This document shows, piece after piece, positions 1 to 7,322 of a stretch of 13,756 nt of DNA. Location: the NCBI GenBank assembly GCA_002343455.1, contig DDSR01000350.1, positions 7,070-20,825 of the forward strand, in the 5' to 3' direction. The translations under genes were made by a program, and so were the position numbers. Position 1 is the first letter of the stretch, and each line of letters starts with the position of its first letter. This DNA comes from Deltaproteobacteria bacterium UBA2385. GTDB lineage: Bacteria > Myxococcota_A > UBA796 > UBA2385. The notes beneath the pieces are model-generated. The model did not search any database. It worked only from the letters and a program-made list of their open reading frames with translations, and was not told the origin of the DNA.

Positions 1-291
1 GGCGTCGATCAGCGCCTCGACCGCGGCCTGCCGTGCGGCCTGCTCGTCGAGCTCCTGCAGGCGGTCCTCCAGCTCCTCCAGGGTGTCGGCGACCTTCTTG
101 ATCCCCGCCGTGGCGCCGCCGAGCTGCCCTCGCAGGCTGTTGACCAGGTCACGCAGCTCCTTGAAGTCGGTGCGGTTGGGGATCTGGCGCTGGTCGAGGG
201 TCTCGAGGATGACGTCCTCGACGGGTCGACGGAAGAAGGGGAGGAGGGTGTCGGCCAGGGTGGCGGAGATGAAGTCGGCGGTGCTGCCCAT
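1..291 (-). CDS. Unrecognised coiled-coil protein, N-terminal 97 residues (partial)
   Basis: The reverse strand is open from an ATG at 289-291 through the left edge of the window, giving 97 codons with no stop; the C-terminus lies outside. It begins MGSTADFISATLADTLLPFF. A hydrophobic, amphipathic start (residues 1-30) is followed by a charged section and a strongly heptad-like stretch (about 62-97, containing KKVADTLEELEDRLQELDEQ), which suggests a coiled coil. There is no signal peptide, so it is probably cytoplasmic. Composition and helix pattern recall phasin-like or small structural coiled-coil proteins, but I do not recognise the family and assign no function. The ribosome-binding site is weak (CGGAAC upstream). 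It is divergent from the AgmX-type gene across a 240-bp gap. Codon choice (GC-rich third positions) and the continuous frame support real coding; the overlapping longer reverse frames at 9-341 and 149-430 look like shadows. Confidence 0.72.
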   Translation of the reverse strand, partial: MGSTADFISATLADTLLPFFRRPVEDVILETLDQRQIPNRTDFKELRDLVNSLRGQLGGATAGIKKVADTLEELEDRLQELDEQAARQAAVEALIDA

Positions 292-531
292 TGGTCGTTC
301 CGGTGGAGCGAGGGGAGGGGAAGATCGATGCAGCGAACCATTGCCGCGATCCGATGTCGTACTGCAGGCCACTGCTGCCATGGTGCCCCCTAATGGCCCC
401 CGAACTTCCACACCAACCACCAGAAGCCACACTCCGACCGCCCGCGAGCCTTGCGTGACCGGTGTGCGGGGTGGTAGCCTCCCGCGGGCTCAGCTCGCCG
501 CGGCGGGAACCCGATCTGAAGAGGAGAGGAA
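292..531. promoter_or_regulatory. Divergent intergenic region with a weak sigma70-like promoter
   Basis: This 240-bp gap separates two divergent genes and must hold both start signals. On the plus strand, TTGCGT (451-456) and TAGCCT (475-480) are 18 bp apart and could form a weak promoter for the AgmX-type gene. A strong AGGAGAGGA Shine-Dalgarno sequence lies just before the ATG at 532. No convincing promoter was found for the left-edge gene. No RNA gene or terminator is apparent. Confidence 0.3.
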
Positions 532-1470
532 ATGGCCAATTGCCCCTTCTGCAAGGGCACCGTCGAAAAGGATCTGCTGGTCAACGGCGGCACCTGTCCG
601 CTTTGCTTGATCGAGATCCCCGGTGAAGAAGCGGCGACGGACCCTGGCGTCGAGGCGATCGCGCGCGAGCGGGAAGAGGTGGCGGCGGCCAAGCGACGAC
701 GGACGCCCCTGGTGGCCGTCGCGGTGCTGCTCGCGGTCGTCGGCGTCGCTGGGGGCGGCTGGTACATCGCCGTGGGCTCGCAGCCCCAGGTGATCGACCT
801 GGGCGAGGAGTCGTTCGCGCGGATCCCCCTGGCTGCCCACCAGAACGTCTACCAGGACGAGCCCGAGGCCGAAGCCGCCAAGGGCAAGTCCCCCGCCTCG
901 TCGGCCGCCTCGTCGGTCGCCTCCTCGGGGGGCTCTTCGGGGGGCTCCTCGTCTGGTAGCGCCTCGAGCGCGTCGGCCTCGACCCCCGCGACGGGCGGGC
1001 AGCTCGCCTCCTCCTCCGGCTCCACGGGCTCCCCGGGGCGCGCCGGGATCAACCCCACGGCGGGCTCGATCAGCAAGCAAGTAGAAGAGGTCGACCCGAC
1101 GGCCGCGCTGTCCACGGGCTCCTCGATCGGCGGGGGCCCCAGCGTCTCGGTGCTCAGCCGGACCGCGACCGAGGTGCTGACCGACCCGACCGCCATCGCC
1201 GAGATGACCCGCCGGGTCGTCAGCCGGAACAGCCGCCAGCTCGAAGACTGCTACAGCGATCGGCTCAAGCAGGACGAGTCCATCGAAGGCCGCTGGCGGG
1301 TGGGCTTCGAGATCCAGAAGGACGGCTCGGTCGACAAGATCGAGGTGGCGGCCCTCACCAAGGCCGATGCGCCCCTGGAGACCTGTCTGAAGGACAAGGT
1401 CAAGCGCTGGCGCTTCCAGCGCATCTCCAGCGCCCAGGGCGTCAGCAAGAACTACAGCTTCACCCGCTGA
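532..1470 (+). CDS. AgmX/PglI-type envelope protein with zinc ribbon, one membrane helix and TonB-like C-terminal domain
   Basis: 312 residues. The N-terminus has two CxxC pairs (C4/C7 in CPFC, C22/C25 in CPLC), a small zinc ribbon. A charged stretch with KRRR at 54-57 precedes a single membrane helix at about 59-82, so the zinc ribbon should be cytoplasmic and the rest periplasmic. Residues 115-170 are a low-complexity Ser/Gly/Ala linker. The C-terminal 90 residues match the AgmX/PglI C-terminal domain, a TonB-C-like fold: LEDCYSDRL, WRVGFEIQKDGSVDKIEV, LETCLKDKVKRWRF. Cys240 and Cys285 are the usual pair and could form a disulfide. In Myxococcus, AgmX (GltJ) belongs to the gliding machinery; most relatives are uncharacterised, and this one stands alone, so I assign architecture rather than function. 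The ATG has a strong SD sequence. The 3' end overlaps the convergent rimI by 11 bp. Confidence 0.88.
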   Translation: MANCPFCKGTVEKDLLVNGGTCPLCLIEIPGEEAATDPGVEAIAREREEVAAAKRRRTPLVAVAVLLAVVGVAGGGWYIAVGSQPQVIDLGEESFARIPLAAHQNVYQDEPEAEAAKGKSPASSAASSVASSGGSSGGSSSGSASSASASTPATGGQLASSSGSTGSPGRAGINPTAGSISKQVEEVDPTAALSTGSSIGGGPSVSVLSRTATEVLTDPTAIAEMTRRVVSRNSRQLEDCYSDRLKQDESIEGRWRVGFEIQKDGSVDKIEVAALTKADAPLETCLKDKVKRWRFQRISSAQGVSKNYSFTR

Positions 1471-1933
1471 TTCGCTCCTTCAGGGCGGTCATCAGGACGG
1501 CGTCGACCCCGTCGCTGTAGTAGCGCCTTCGTCGACCGCTATCTTCGAAGCCGGCGGCCCGGTACAGGCCCAGGGCCGCCGTGTTGTCGGCGCGAACCTC
1601 CAGCCAGATCTCCTCGGCCCCCCGATCGAGCGCCTGCCCCAGGAAGGCGCCGAGCAGCGCTCGTCCGCTGCCTTGTCGGCGCAGCACGGGCGAGACGGCG
1701 ATCCTCAGCAGCTCGGCGACGCCGCCAGCGGCCCAGCCCAGCGCGAGGCCGCTCAGCCGGCGCGGGCCGGGGGCCGTCTCCGCCGCGACGAGGCCCAGGC
1801 CGATGCCGTCGGCGCGGCCGATCTGGGCGAGGAGCATCGCCGGGGTCCAGGCGTCGTCGGGGAAGCAGGCCCGCTCCACCGCGTCCATGGCGGCGATGTC
1901 GTCAGGGTCCAGCCTGCGCACCGAGGGGCTCAC
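1460..1933 (-). CDS. rimI: RimI-type GNAT N-acetyltransferase
   Basis: 157 residues, the usual size for RimI, which acetylates the N-terminus of ribosomal protein S18 in E. coli; other protein N-termini are possible substrates. The GNAT fold is clear. Residues 74-100 contain beta4 and the acetyl-CoA loop RRQGSGRALL (R/Q-x-x-G-x-G/A). The C-terminal block (110-148) with LEVRADNTAALGLYRAAGF, GRRRRYY and SDGVDAVLM is diagnostic of RimI over generic GNATs. The GTG start at 1931-1933 overlaps the TGA of the upstream SurA-like gene as GTGA and has no good SD of its own, so translational coupling is likely; the open frame extends further upstream to 2281, but that part has no RimI similarity and is a shadow of the neighbour. 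The stop falls inside the last codons of the convergent AgmX-type gene. Confidence 0.9.
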   Translation of the reverse strand: MSPSVRRLDPDDIAAMDAVERACFPDDAWTPAMLLAQIGRADGIGLGLVAAETAPGPRRLSGLALGWAAGGVAELLRIAVSPVLRRQGSGRALLGAFLGQALDRGAEEIWLEVRADNTAALGLYRAAGFEDSGRRRRYYSDGVDAVLMTALKERISG

Positions 1934-2565
1934 CGGAGGTCCGCGGGGTTGGCGAGCGGGATGCGGCGGATGGCGATCAGGTCGCGCATATCGTCCAGCC
2001 AGGCGGCGTAGCTGGGACCCTGCTCCCCCTCGGGGAGCAGGCTGGGATCCACCTCCGGTCCGAGGTTGCGGACCACGAAGCGCTCGACCACCATCCGACC
2101 GTGGACCCAGGCCACGATGCTGCCTCGATCGGCTCCCAGGGCGACCCCGCGGGTGGACAGCTCGTCGGGATCGATCGCCTGGAGCAGGCGCTCGGCCCGC
2201 TCGCGGACCGCGGCAGGATCGGGCTGGTAGACGCTGATGTCGCCCGCCAGCTCGCGCAGCATGACCTGCTCGATCCACCACTCGGTCGGGCGGGCCCCGT
2301 CGTAGCGGATGGCGGGCACCGGGCTGGGATCCTTGCCCTCCAGCCAGCGGGACATCTCCAGCTCGGAGCGGGTGATGACCCGGACCCCGACCACCGCGAC
2401 GGCCCGGTCGATCATGACGCTCTCGGCGGGTTCCGGCTCCGCGCTCTCGGCTGGCTCCGGCTCGGAGCTCTCGCCGACGACCGGCGCGGCCAGGGGGGCG
2501 TCGGGGGCAGGCTGGGCGGAGGCGAGGCGGACGGCGGCCAGGAGCGGCCAGAGGTGGCAGGGCAC
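1930..2565 (-). CDS. SurA-N-like periplasmic chaperone-type protein lacking a PPIase domain
   Basis: 211 residues from a GTG at 2563-2565 preceded by a strong GGAGGAGG Shine-Dalgarno (in the reverse complement of 2570-2579), which fixes the start. Residues 1-18 (MPCHLWPLLAAVRLASA) look like a short signal peptide, followed by an Ala/Pro/Glu linker with two near-identical EPEPAES units (35-50). From residue 52, IDRAVAVVGVRVITRSELE matches the opening of the SurA/PpiC N-terminal chaperone domain (typically VDRIVAVVNDEVIT-S-E). The helices around 94-165 (EWWIEQVMLRELA, RERAERLLQAI, VERFVVRNL) fit the rest of that domain. There is no parvulin domain: the protein ends about 45 residues later. Likely role: binding unfolded envelope proteins; inferred from the domain only. 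It is coupled to rimI by a 4-bp overlap. Confidence 0.75.
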   Translation of the reverse strand: MPCHLWPLLAAVRLASAQPAPDAPLAAPVVGESSEPEPAESAEPEPAESVMIDRAVAVVGVRVITRSELEMSRWLEGKDPSPVPAIRYDGARPTEWWIEQVMLRELAGDISVYQPDPAAVRERAERLLQAIDPDELSTRGVALGADRGSIVAWVHGRMVVERFVVRNLGPEVDPSLLPEGEQGPSYAAWLDDMRDLIAIRRIPLANPADLR

Positions 2566-2642
2566 AGGACCTCCTCCCTGTTCTTTACCCCGTCGGCCGG
2601 ATGGAATAGACCGGTGGTTTGCTCCATGCGGATCCAGGGACG
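2566..2642. promoter_or_regulatory. Divergent intergenic region between SurA-like gene and ABC operon
   Basis: This 77-bp gap is less GC-rich than its surroundings and separates divergent genes, so promoters for both are expected. On the plus strand TTTACC (2584-2589) and TAGACC (2607-2612), spaced 17 bp, form a weak candidate for the ABC transporter operon. No clear operator palindrome is visible. The SD of the minus-strand gene lies at its left end. Confidence 0.28.
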
Positions 2643-3575
2643 ATGATTCGGGCCGACCACCTCAGCAAGCGATTCGGGCATCTGCACGCGGTGCGGGATG
2701 TCAGCTTCCAGGTGGAGAAGGGCGAGATCCTGGGCTTCATCGGCCCCAACGGTGCCGGCAAGACCACCACGATGCGCATGCTGACGGGCTTCATCCCCGC
2801 CAGCGAGGGGCGGGCCGAGGTGGCCGGCTTCGACGTCTTCGAGTCCCCGATGGAGGTGCGGCGCAGGGTCGGCTACCTGCCCGAGACCCCGCCGCTGTAC
2901 CGCGAGCTCAGCATCGGCGAGTACCTGCGCTTCGTCGCCGAGATCCGCGGGATCTCCCGCTCGCAGCAGATCGCCGCGGTAGGTCGGGTGATGGAGCAGG
3001 TGGGGCTCGCGGGCTGGGAGTCCCGCATCGTGGGCAGCCTCTCCAAGGGCTACCGCCAGCGGGTGGGGCTGGCTCAGGCCATCATCCACGACCCCCCGGT
3101 GCTGATCCTCGACGAGCCCAGCAGCGGCCTCGACCCGGCGCAGGTCGCGGGGATGCGGGACTTCGTGCGCCAGCTCGCCCAGGACCGGACCGTCATCCTC
3201 AGCACCCACATCCTGACCGAGGTGGAGCAGCTCTGCAGCCGGGTGGTCCTGATCAACGGCGGGCAGATCCTTGCGGACGAGGGCATCGACGAGATCCGGC
3301 GCCACGCCGGCGGAGGCGTGCGCTACCGCATCGAGCTGGGAGGCGCCGATCCCGAGTCCATCCCGGCCCAGGTCGGGGCGCTGGCCGAGGTCGAACAGGT
3401 CCAGCCGCTCCCTCCGCAGGACGGGCTGGCCGTGCTCGATGTGCGGGCCCCTGGCGATCCCCGCACGGCGATCGCCGCCCTGGCCACGGCCCGCGGCTGG
3501 TCGGTTCGAGCGATGGAGCGTCGGGTGCCCTCGCTGGAGGACGCCTTCCTGGCGCTGATCGGGGTGGAGCGATGA
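2643..3575 (+). CDS. ABC transporter ATP-binding protein, GldA type
   Basis: 310 residues from ATG 2643, preceded by AGGGA; an in-frame TTG at 2619 is possible but adds eight residues not typical of the family. All ATPase motifs are intact: Walker A GPNGAGKT (34-41), YLPETPPLY after the Q-loop region (78-86), signature LSKGYRQR (133-140), Walker B LILDEPSSGLDP (154-165) and switch His189 in STH. The YLPE-x-PPLY and LSKGYRQR variants are typical of the GldA/gliding-associated and drug/polysaccharide ABC-2 families. The C-terminal 80 residues form the accessory domain ending in PSLEDAFLALIG, also family-typical. It should energise the permease encoded next (3595). In Bacteroidota GldA with GldF and GldG is needed for gliding; in deltaproteobacteria the same set is widespread and its substrate is unknown. 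Confidence 0.92.
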   Translation: MIRADHLSKRFGHLHAVRDVSFQVEKGEILGFIGPNGAGKTTTMRMLTGFIPASEGRAEVAGFDVFESPMEVRRRVGYLPETPPLYRELSIGEYLRFVAEIRGISRSQQIAAVGRVMEQVGLAGWESRIVGSLSKGYRQRVGLAQAIIHDPPVLILDEPSSGLDPAQVAGMRDFVRQLAQDRTVILSTHILTEVEQLCSRVVLINGGQILADEGIDEIRRHAGGGVRYRIELGGADPESIPAQVGALAEVEQVQPLPPQDGLAVLDVRAPGDPRTAIAALATARGWSVRAMERRVPSLEDAFLALIGVER

Positions 3576-3594
3576 ACCCGACTGGAGGCGCGGC

Positions 3595-4308
3595 GTGACC
3601 ATTGCCTGGGCCATCTTCAAGAAGGAGCTGCGGACCTTCTTCGTCAGCCCGCTCGCCTACGTCTTCCTGGGCGTGTTCCTGCTGCTGGCGGGCTTCTTCT
3701 TCAGCATGGGCGTCTCCCTCACTGGCGAGGCCAGCCTGCGCATCATGCTGGCCAACCTCTCGATCAGCCTGCTCTTCCTGCTGCCCCTGCTGACCATGCG
3801 GCACTTCGCCGACGAGCGGCGGTCGGGCACCTTCGAGCTGCTGATGACCGCCCCGGTGCCGCTGTGGGCGATGCTGCTGGGCAAGTGGTTCGCCTCCCTG
3901 GCCCTCTGCGTCATCCTGCTGCTGGGGACCCTGCTCTTCCCCGGCATCCTGGCCTACTACGGTGACCCGGACTGGGGCGTCATCCTGACCGGCTACCTGG
4001 GCCTGCTGCTGGCTTGCAGCGCCTTCGTCTCGGCGGGGCTCTTCAGCTCCAGCCTGACCGACGAGCCTGTCGCCGCCGGGCTGATCGGCGTGGTCCTGCT
4101 CCTGCCCTTCTGGGTGGCCGGCTCGATCTCCGAGATGGTCGACACCGACGGCCTCCGCTCGGCCTTGCGGCACCTCTCCCTGCTGGCGCAGATCGAGCCC
4201 TTCAACCGCGGCGTGATCGACTCGGCGGCCGTGGCCTGGTTCCTGTTGGTCACCTTCGGCTTCCTCTTCCTGACCTGGCGCTCGATCGAGTCCAGGCGTT
4301 GGCGCTGA
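3595..4308 (+). CDS. ABC-2 type membrane permease, GldF-like
   Basis: 237 residues with six predicted membrane helices at about 20-40, 53-69, 97-120, 128-152, 159-178 and 211-228. The conserved cytoplasmic segment MRHFADERRSGTFELLMTAPV (68-88) is the hallmark of the GldF/ABC-2 permease family. The GTG start at 3595 has GGAGG at 3584-3588, six bases away. Its partners are the ATPase just upstream (19-bp gap) and the GldG-like protein eight bases downstream. Together they would form an inner-membrane ABC-2 complex. No substrate can be read from the sequence. Confidence 0.9.
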   Translation: MTIAWAIFKKELRTFFVSPLAYVFLGVFLLLAGFFFSMGVSLTGEASLRIMLANLSISLLFLLPLLTMRHFADERRSGTFELLMTAPVPLWAMLLGKWFASLALCVILLLGTLLFPGILAYYGDPDWGVILTGYLGLLLACSAFVSAGLFSSSLTDEPVAAGLIGVVLLLPFWVAGSISEMVDTDGLRSALRHLSLLAQIEPFNRGVIDSAAVAWFLLVTFGFLFLTWRSIESRRWR

Positions 4309-4316
4309 GGCCGACC

Positions 4317-5783
4317 ATGAACCAGATCTGGCGCCGCCGAATCGCCTACGGCTCGAACGCGACCCTCGTCTCGGTGATGATCATCGGGGTGCTGGTGCTC
4401 GTCTACCTGCTGGCGGACAGCCAGCGGGTGCGCTGGGACCTGTCGGCCGACGCCCTGAACACCCTGCAGCAGGACACCGAGGCCAAGCTCCGCGTCCTGG
4501 ACGACGAGCAGGTGCCGGTGCGCATCACGGCCTTCACCTACCAGCGAGGCAAGGACGACACCGTCCTGCGCGACCGGGCGGTGCGCGATCTGCTGGTCGA
4601 GCTCGACCTGCGCAGCGAGGTGCTGGAGTACCGCATCGTCGACTTCGATCGCGAGCGGCTGACGGCCGAGAAGCTCGGCGTGACCGACTACGGCACGGTG
4701 GTGGTGCAGCGGGGCGAGGACCGGATCGACCTGCGGGATCGGGACATGTTCCGCCGCAACCCGCGCAGCGCCGACCTGCCCTTCGACTTCCTGGGCGAGG
4801 GGGCCCTCTCCCGCTCCTTCGCCCAGCTCCTGGCCCCCACCCGCCGGGTGGCCTACGTCCTGCAGGGCCACGGCGAGCCCTCGCCCACGGACCGCGGCGC
4901 GACCGGCCTCTCCGAGCTGGTGACGGCCCTGGACCTGGAGCGCTACGAGGTCGCCCCCTTGGACCTGCTGCGCACCGATCGGGAGGGCCGAGGCCCGGTC
5001 GTCCCCGAGGACGCCGCCTTCGTAGTGGTCGCCGGCCTGCGCAGCGGCCTGACCCCACAAGAGGACGACGCCCTGCTGGCCTACCTCTCGGGGGGCGGCT
5101 CGGTCCTGTTGGCGCTCGAAGCGGGTCAGGCGGCCCCCTCCTTCCTCCCGCGGCTGGGCCTGCTGCAGCTCGAGGGTGTGGCCATGGACACCGTCCTGGT
5201 CTTCCCCTTCCGCGACCGTCCGGTCCCCGTCTACCGGGACCACGCGATCACGCAGGCGCTGCGGCAGAGCCAGAAGATCAGCGTGCTGGCGGCGCCGGCG
5301 CCGCTGCGGGCCACCGAACCCCTGCCCGAGGGCGTGCGCCACAGCCCGCTGCTGGTCGGCGGCCGCGAGAGCTGGATCGAGCGCGGCGGCCCCAGCGAGG
5401 GCGGAGGCGCCGCCTACCAGGCCGAGCTCGACGCCCCCGGCCCGACCCTGATGGCCGTGGCGGTCGACCTGCTCCCCGGCGGAGAGCTCGTGCGCCGGAC
5501 CCGGCCCCCGGCCAAGGTGCTGGTCGTCGGCGACGCCGAGTGGCTGACCAACGGGCTGCTGCTGGAGGGGCCCGGCAATCGGGACCTCGCGGTGGCCGCC
5601 GCCCAGTGGTTGGCCGGGGACGAGGCCCGCCTCAGCGCGACCGTCGGGCGCCCGACCGCTCAGCGACGGCTGGCCCTGACCGGCCAGGAGACCGAGCGGA
5701 TCCGCCTGATCTCGCTGCTGCTGCTGCCGGGCCTGGTCGCGCTGATCGGGCTCTTCACCTGGTGGGGGAGGCGCGGGCGATGA
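4317..5783 (+). CDS. GldG-like ABC transporter auxiliary protein
   Basis: 488 residues from ATG 4317, eight bases after the permease stop, with GAGG at 4307-4310. The longer open frame reaching upstream to 4014 lies inside the permease and is ignored. One N-terminal membrane helix (about 14-33) and one C-terminal helix (about 463-483, in RIRLISLLLLPGLVALIGLF) flank a large periplasmic region, the GldG/ABC_transp_aux arrangement. Visible family blocks are the opening DLSADALNTL, the YVLQGHGEPS motif near residue 180, and AAFVVVAGLRSGLT followed by DDALLAYLSGGGSVLLALE, a Rossmann-like half typical of the family. It probably acts as a periplasmic accessory to the ATPase/permease pair. Its TGA overlaps the next ATG as ATGA (5780-5783). 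Confidence 0.88.
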   Translation: MNQIWRRRIAYGSNATLVSVMIIGVLVLVYLLADSQRVRWDLSADALNTLQQDTEAKLRVLDDEQVPVRITAFTYQRGKDDTVLRDRAVRDLLVELDLRSEVLEYRIVDFDRERLTAEKLGVTDYGTVVVQRGEDRIDLRDRDMFRRNPRSADLPFDFLGEGALSRSFAQLLAPTRRVAYVLQGHGEPSPTDRGATGLSELVTALDLERYEVAPLDLLRTDREGRGPVVPEDAAFVVVAGLRSGLTPQEDDALLAYLSGGGSVLLALEAGQAAPSFLPRLGLLQLEGVAMDTVLVFPFRDRPVPVYRDHAITQALRQSQKISVLAAPAPLRATEPLPEGVRHSPLLVGGRESWIERGGPSEGGGAAYQAELDAPGPTLMAVAVDLLPGGELVRRTRPPAKVLVVGDAEWLTNGLLLEGPGNRDLAVAAAQWLAGDEARLSATVGRPTAQRRLALTGQETERIRLISLLLLPGLVALIGLFTWWGRRGR

Positions 5784-7294
5784 AGGCATTTCGTGGAACG
5801 CTGATCGCGGCGCTGCTGCTGCTGGCGGTGGCCGCCCTGGTGGTCTACCTGCGCCCTCCGGCGCCCGACGGGCTGCCGGTCGAGGGCGTGCGCATCTTCG
5901 CCTTCGAGAAGCACGAGCTGGTCTCGGTGCGGGTCGAGCGCCCCGGGGCCGAGCCGCTCAGCCTCGTCGAGAAGGACGGGGGCTGGATCATCGAGGGCTC
6001 GGGCTTCGCGGCCGGTCGGTCGATGGTCAACCGGGTCAAGCACCAGCTCCACGATCTCACCAGCCGCGCGACCGTAGTCGAGGCGCCCGACCAGCTCGAG
6101 CTCTACGGCCTGGGCGACAACGCCATCCGGGTCCGCCTGGGGCTGCGCGACGGGACCGAGCTGGCCTTCGAGGCCGGGGACCCCAACCCCAGCGCGGTCA
6201 GCTACTACATCCGGCCGCTGCCCGGCGATGTCATCTACACCGTCAAGAAGTCGGCGGTGGACTACTACTCCCTGACCCTCGACGAGTTCCGCGAGCAGCG
6301 CTTCGCCTCCTTCGAGAGCAAGGATGTGACCCGCCTGCAGGCCCTCATCCGCCTCCCGGAGGGCGAGGACAGCCCCGCGGTCGATCGCAGCCTGGTGCTG
6401 GAGCGGGTCGGTGAGCGCGAGTGGGAGATGCTCGACCCCGAGGTGATGGCCGCCAACGAGGACCGGGTCCGGCGGCTGCTGGGCAGGGTCAACGCGCTCA
6501 AGGCCCAGGGCTTCATCGCCGTGCCTGCCGATGACCTCGCCGCCCGCCTGCCGGAGTGGGGGCTGGACGCGCCCCGCCTGGACCTCAGCCTGAACTTCGC
6601 CAGCCGCGAGCCGATGCGCCTGCGGGTCGGCGCGGACGCCCCCTCCGAGAGCCGCTACGAGTCGCTGGCCTATGTGCTGGTCGACGGCGACGACACCGTC
6701 TTCATCGCCCGCCGCGGCCTGCTCGAAGAGTTCGCCTCGGACCTCCAGGAGCTCCGCAACCGCCGCGTGGTGCGGATGACCGAGCAGGATGTGCGCGCGG
6801 TGGACGTGGTGCTGCGCGCCGAGCCCCCGGACGAGGAGCTGGCAGGCCAGGCGGGGGTCCGCTTCGCCGCTGAGCGCTGGATGTGGCAGGACGGCGTCCC
6901 CGTCGCCGGCAGCACCCCCTCGCGGGTGGCGCGCTTCCTGGCCGAGCTGGAGGTCGAGGAGTTCGTCGAGGACAAGCCCGAGGACCTCGACCGCTACGGG
7001 CTGACCGACCCGGTGGCCCGGATTAGCCTGCGCAACGCCGAGGGCGAGGAGCGGGTGGTGCGCATCGGCGCGCCCGGACCCGCGCTGGTCGACCCCGAGG
7101 GCCGCGAGCGCGAGCGCCGCTACGCCACCATCGAGGGCGCCGACCCGGTCTACCTCGTCGACATGCGCGCGCTCAGCGTGGTGCGGGATCTCATCCGCGA
7201 GGGCAACCGCAAGAAGGAGAAGGACCTCGAGAAGGCCGGCCGGCTGGAGCGCATCCCCAGCGAGCTGCCCGAAGACGAAGCCCCGCCGGGTTAA
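5780..7294 (+). CDS. DUF4340 family envelope protein with three tandem repeat units
   Basis: 504 residues starting at an ATG that overlaps the GldG-like stop (ATGA). An N-terminal membrane helix (about 5-25) without a cleavage motif should anchor it with the rest in the periplasm. The body matches DUF4340, which often follows GldG-like genes. Three repeats are visible, anchored on YGLGDNAIRV (109), WGLDAPRLDL (260) and YGLTDPVARI (406). In each, a preceding helix ends in a GL turn, then come beta strands, a glycine-containing turn (VGA, IGA or AGD) and a closing strand such as VIYTVKKS, TVFIARRG or PVYLVDMR. The C-terminal 25 residues are Lys/Glu-rich. Biochemical function is unknown; context points to a partner of the Gld-type transporter. 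Confidence 0.86.
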   Translation: MKAFRGTLIAALLLLAVAALVVYLRPPAPDGLPVEGVRIFAFEKHELVSVRVERPGAEPLSLVEKDGGWIIEGSGFAAGRSMVNRVKHQLHDLTSRATVVEAPDQLELYGLGDNAIRVRLGLRDGTELAFEAGDPNPSAVSYYIRPLPGDVIYTVKKSAVDYYSLTLDEFREQRFASFESKDVTRLQALIRLPEGEDSPAVDRSLVLERVGEREWEMLDPEVMAANEDRVRRLLGRVNALKAQGFIAVPADDLAARLPEWGLDAPRLDLSLNFASREPMRLRVGADAPSESRYESLAYVLVDGDDTVFIARRGLLEEFASDLQELRNRRVVRMTEQDVRAVDVVLRAEPPDEELAGQAGVRFAAERWMWQDGVPVAGSTPSRVARFLAELEVEEFVEDKPEDLDRYGLTDPVARISLRNAEGEERVVRIGAPGPALVDPEGRERERRYATIEGADPVYLVDMRALSVVRDLIREGNRKKEKDLEKAGRLERIPSELPEDEAPPG

Positions 7295-7312
7295 GCGCCC
7301 GACTCTTCGGTC

Positions 7313-7317
7313 GGAGG
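7313..7317 (+). promoter_or_regulatory. Ribosome-binding site that sets the selenoprotein start
   Basis: GGAGG lies five bases before the ATG at 7323-7325, which opens the frame containing the in-frame TGA. The internal GTG at 7506, which a caller treating TGA as stop would choose, has only GAGG one base away. This supports 7323 as the real start. Confidence 0.75.
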
Positions 7318-7322
7318 CACCC

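Noticed and set aside
320..420. GG-N10-GC pattern on the minus strand resembling a sigma54 promoter before the left-edge gene
   Set aside because: Such a spacing is expected by chance in DNA this GC-rich and the rest of the consensus is absent.
83..610. Plus-strand open frame spanning the divergent intergenic region
   Set aside because: It runs antisense to the left-edge gene and out of frame into the AgmX-type gene, with Arg/Ser-rich shadow composition.
2619..2642. TTG start for the ABC ATPase, eight residues upstream
   Set aside because: ATG 2643 has a purine-rich AGGGA just upstream and gives the usual N-terminus MIRADHLSKRFG.
3993..5789. Long minus-strand open frame opposite the GldF/GldG-like genes
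   Set aside because: The translation is Gln/His/Gly-rich with no domain, and the opposite strand has recognised genes. The same applies to the minus-strand frames at 5660-7339 and 7191-8876.
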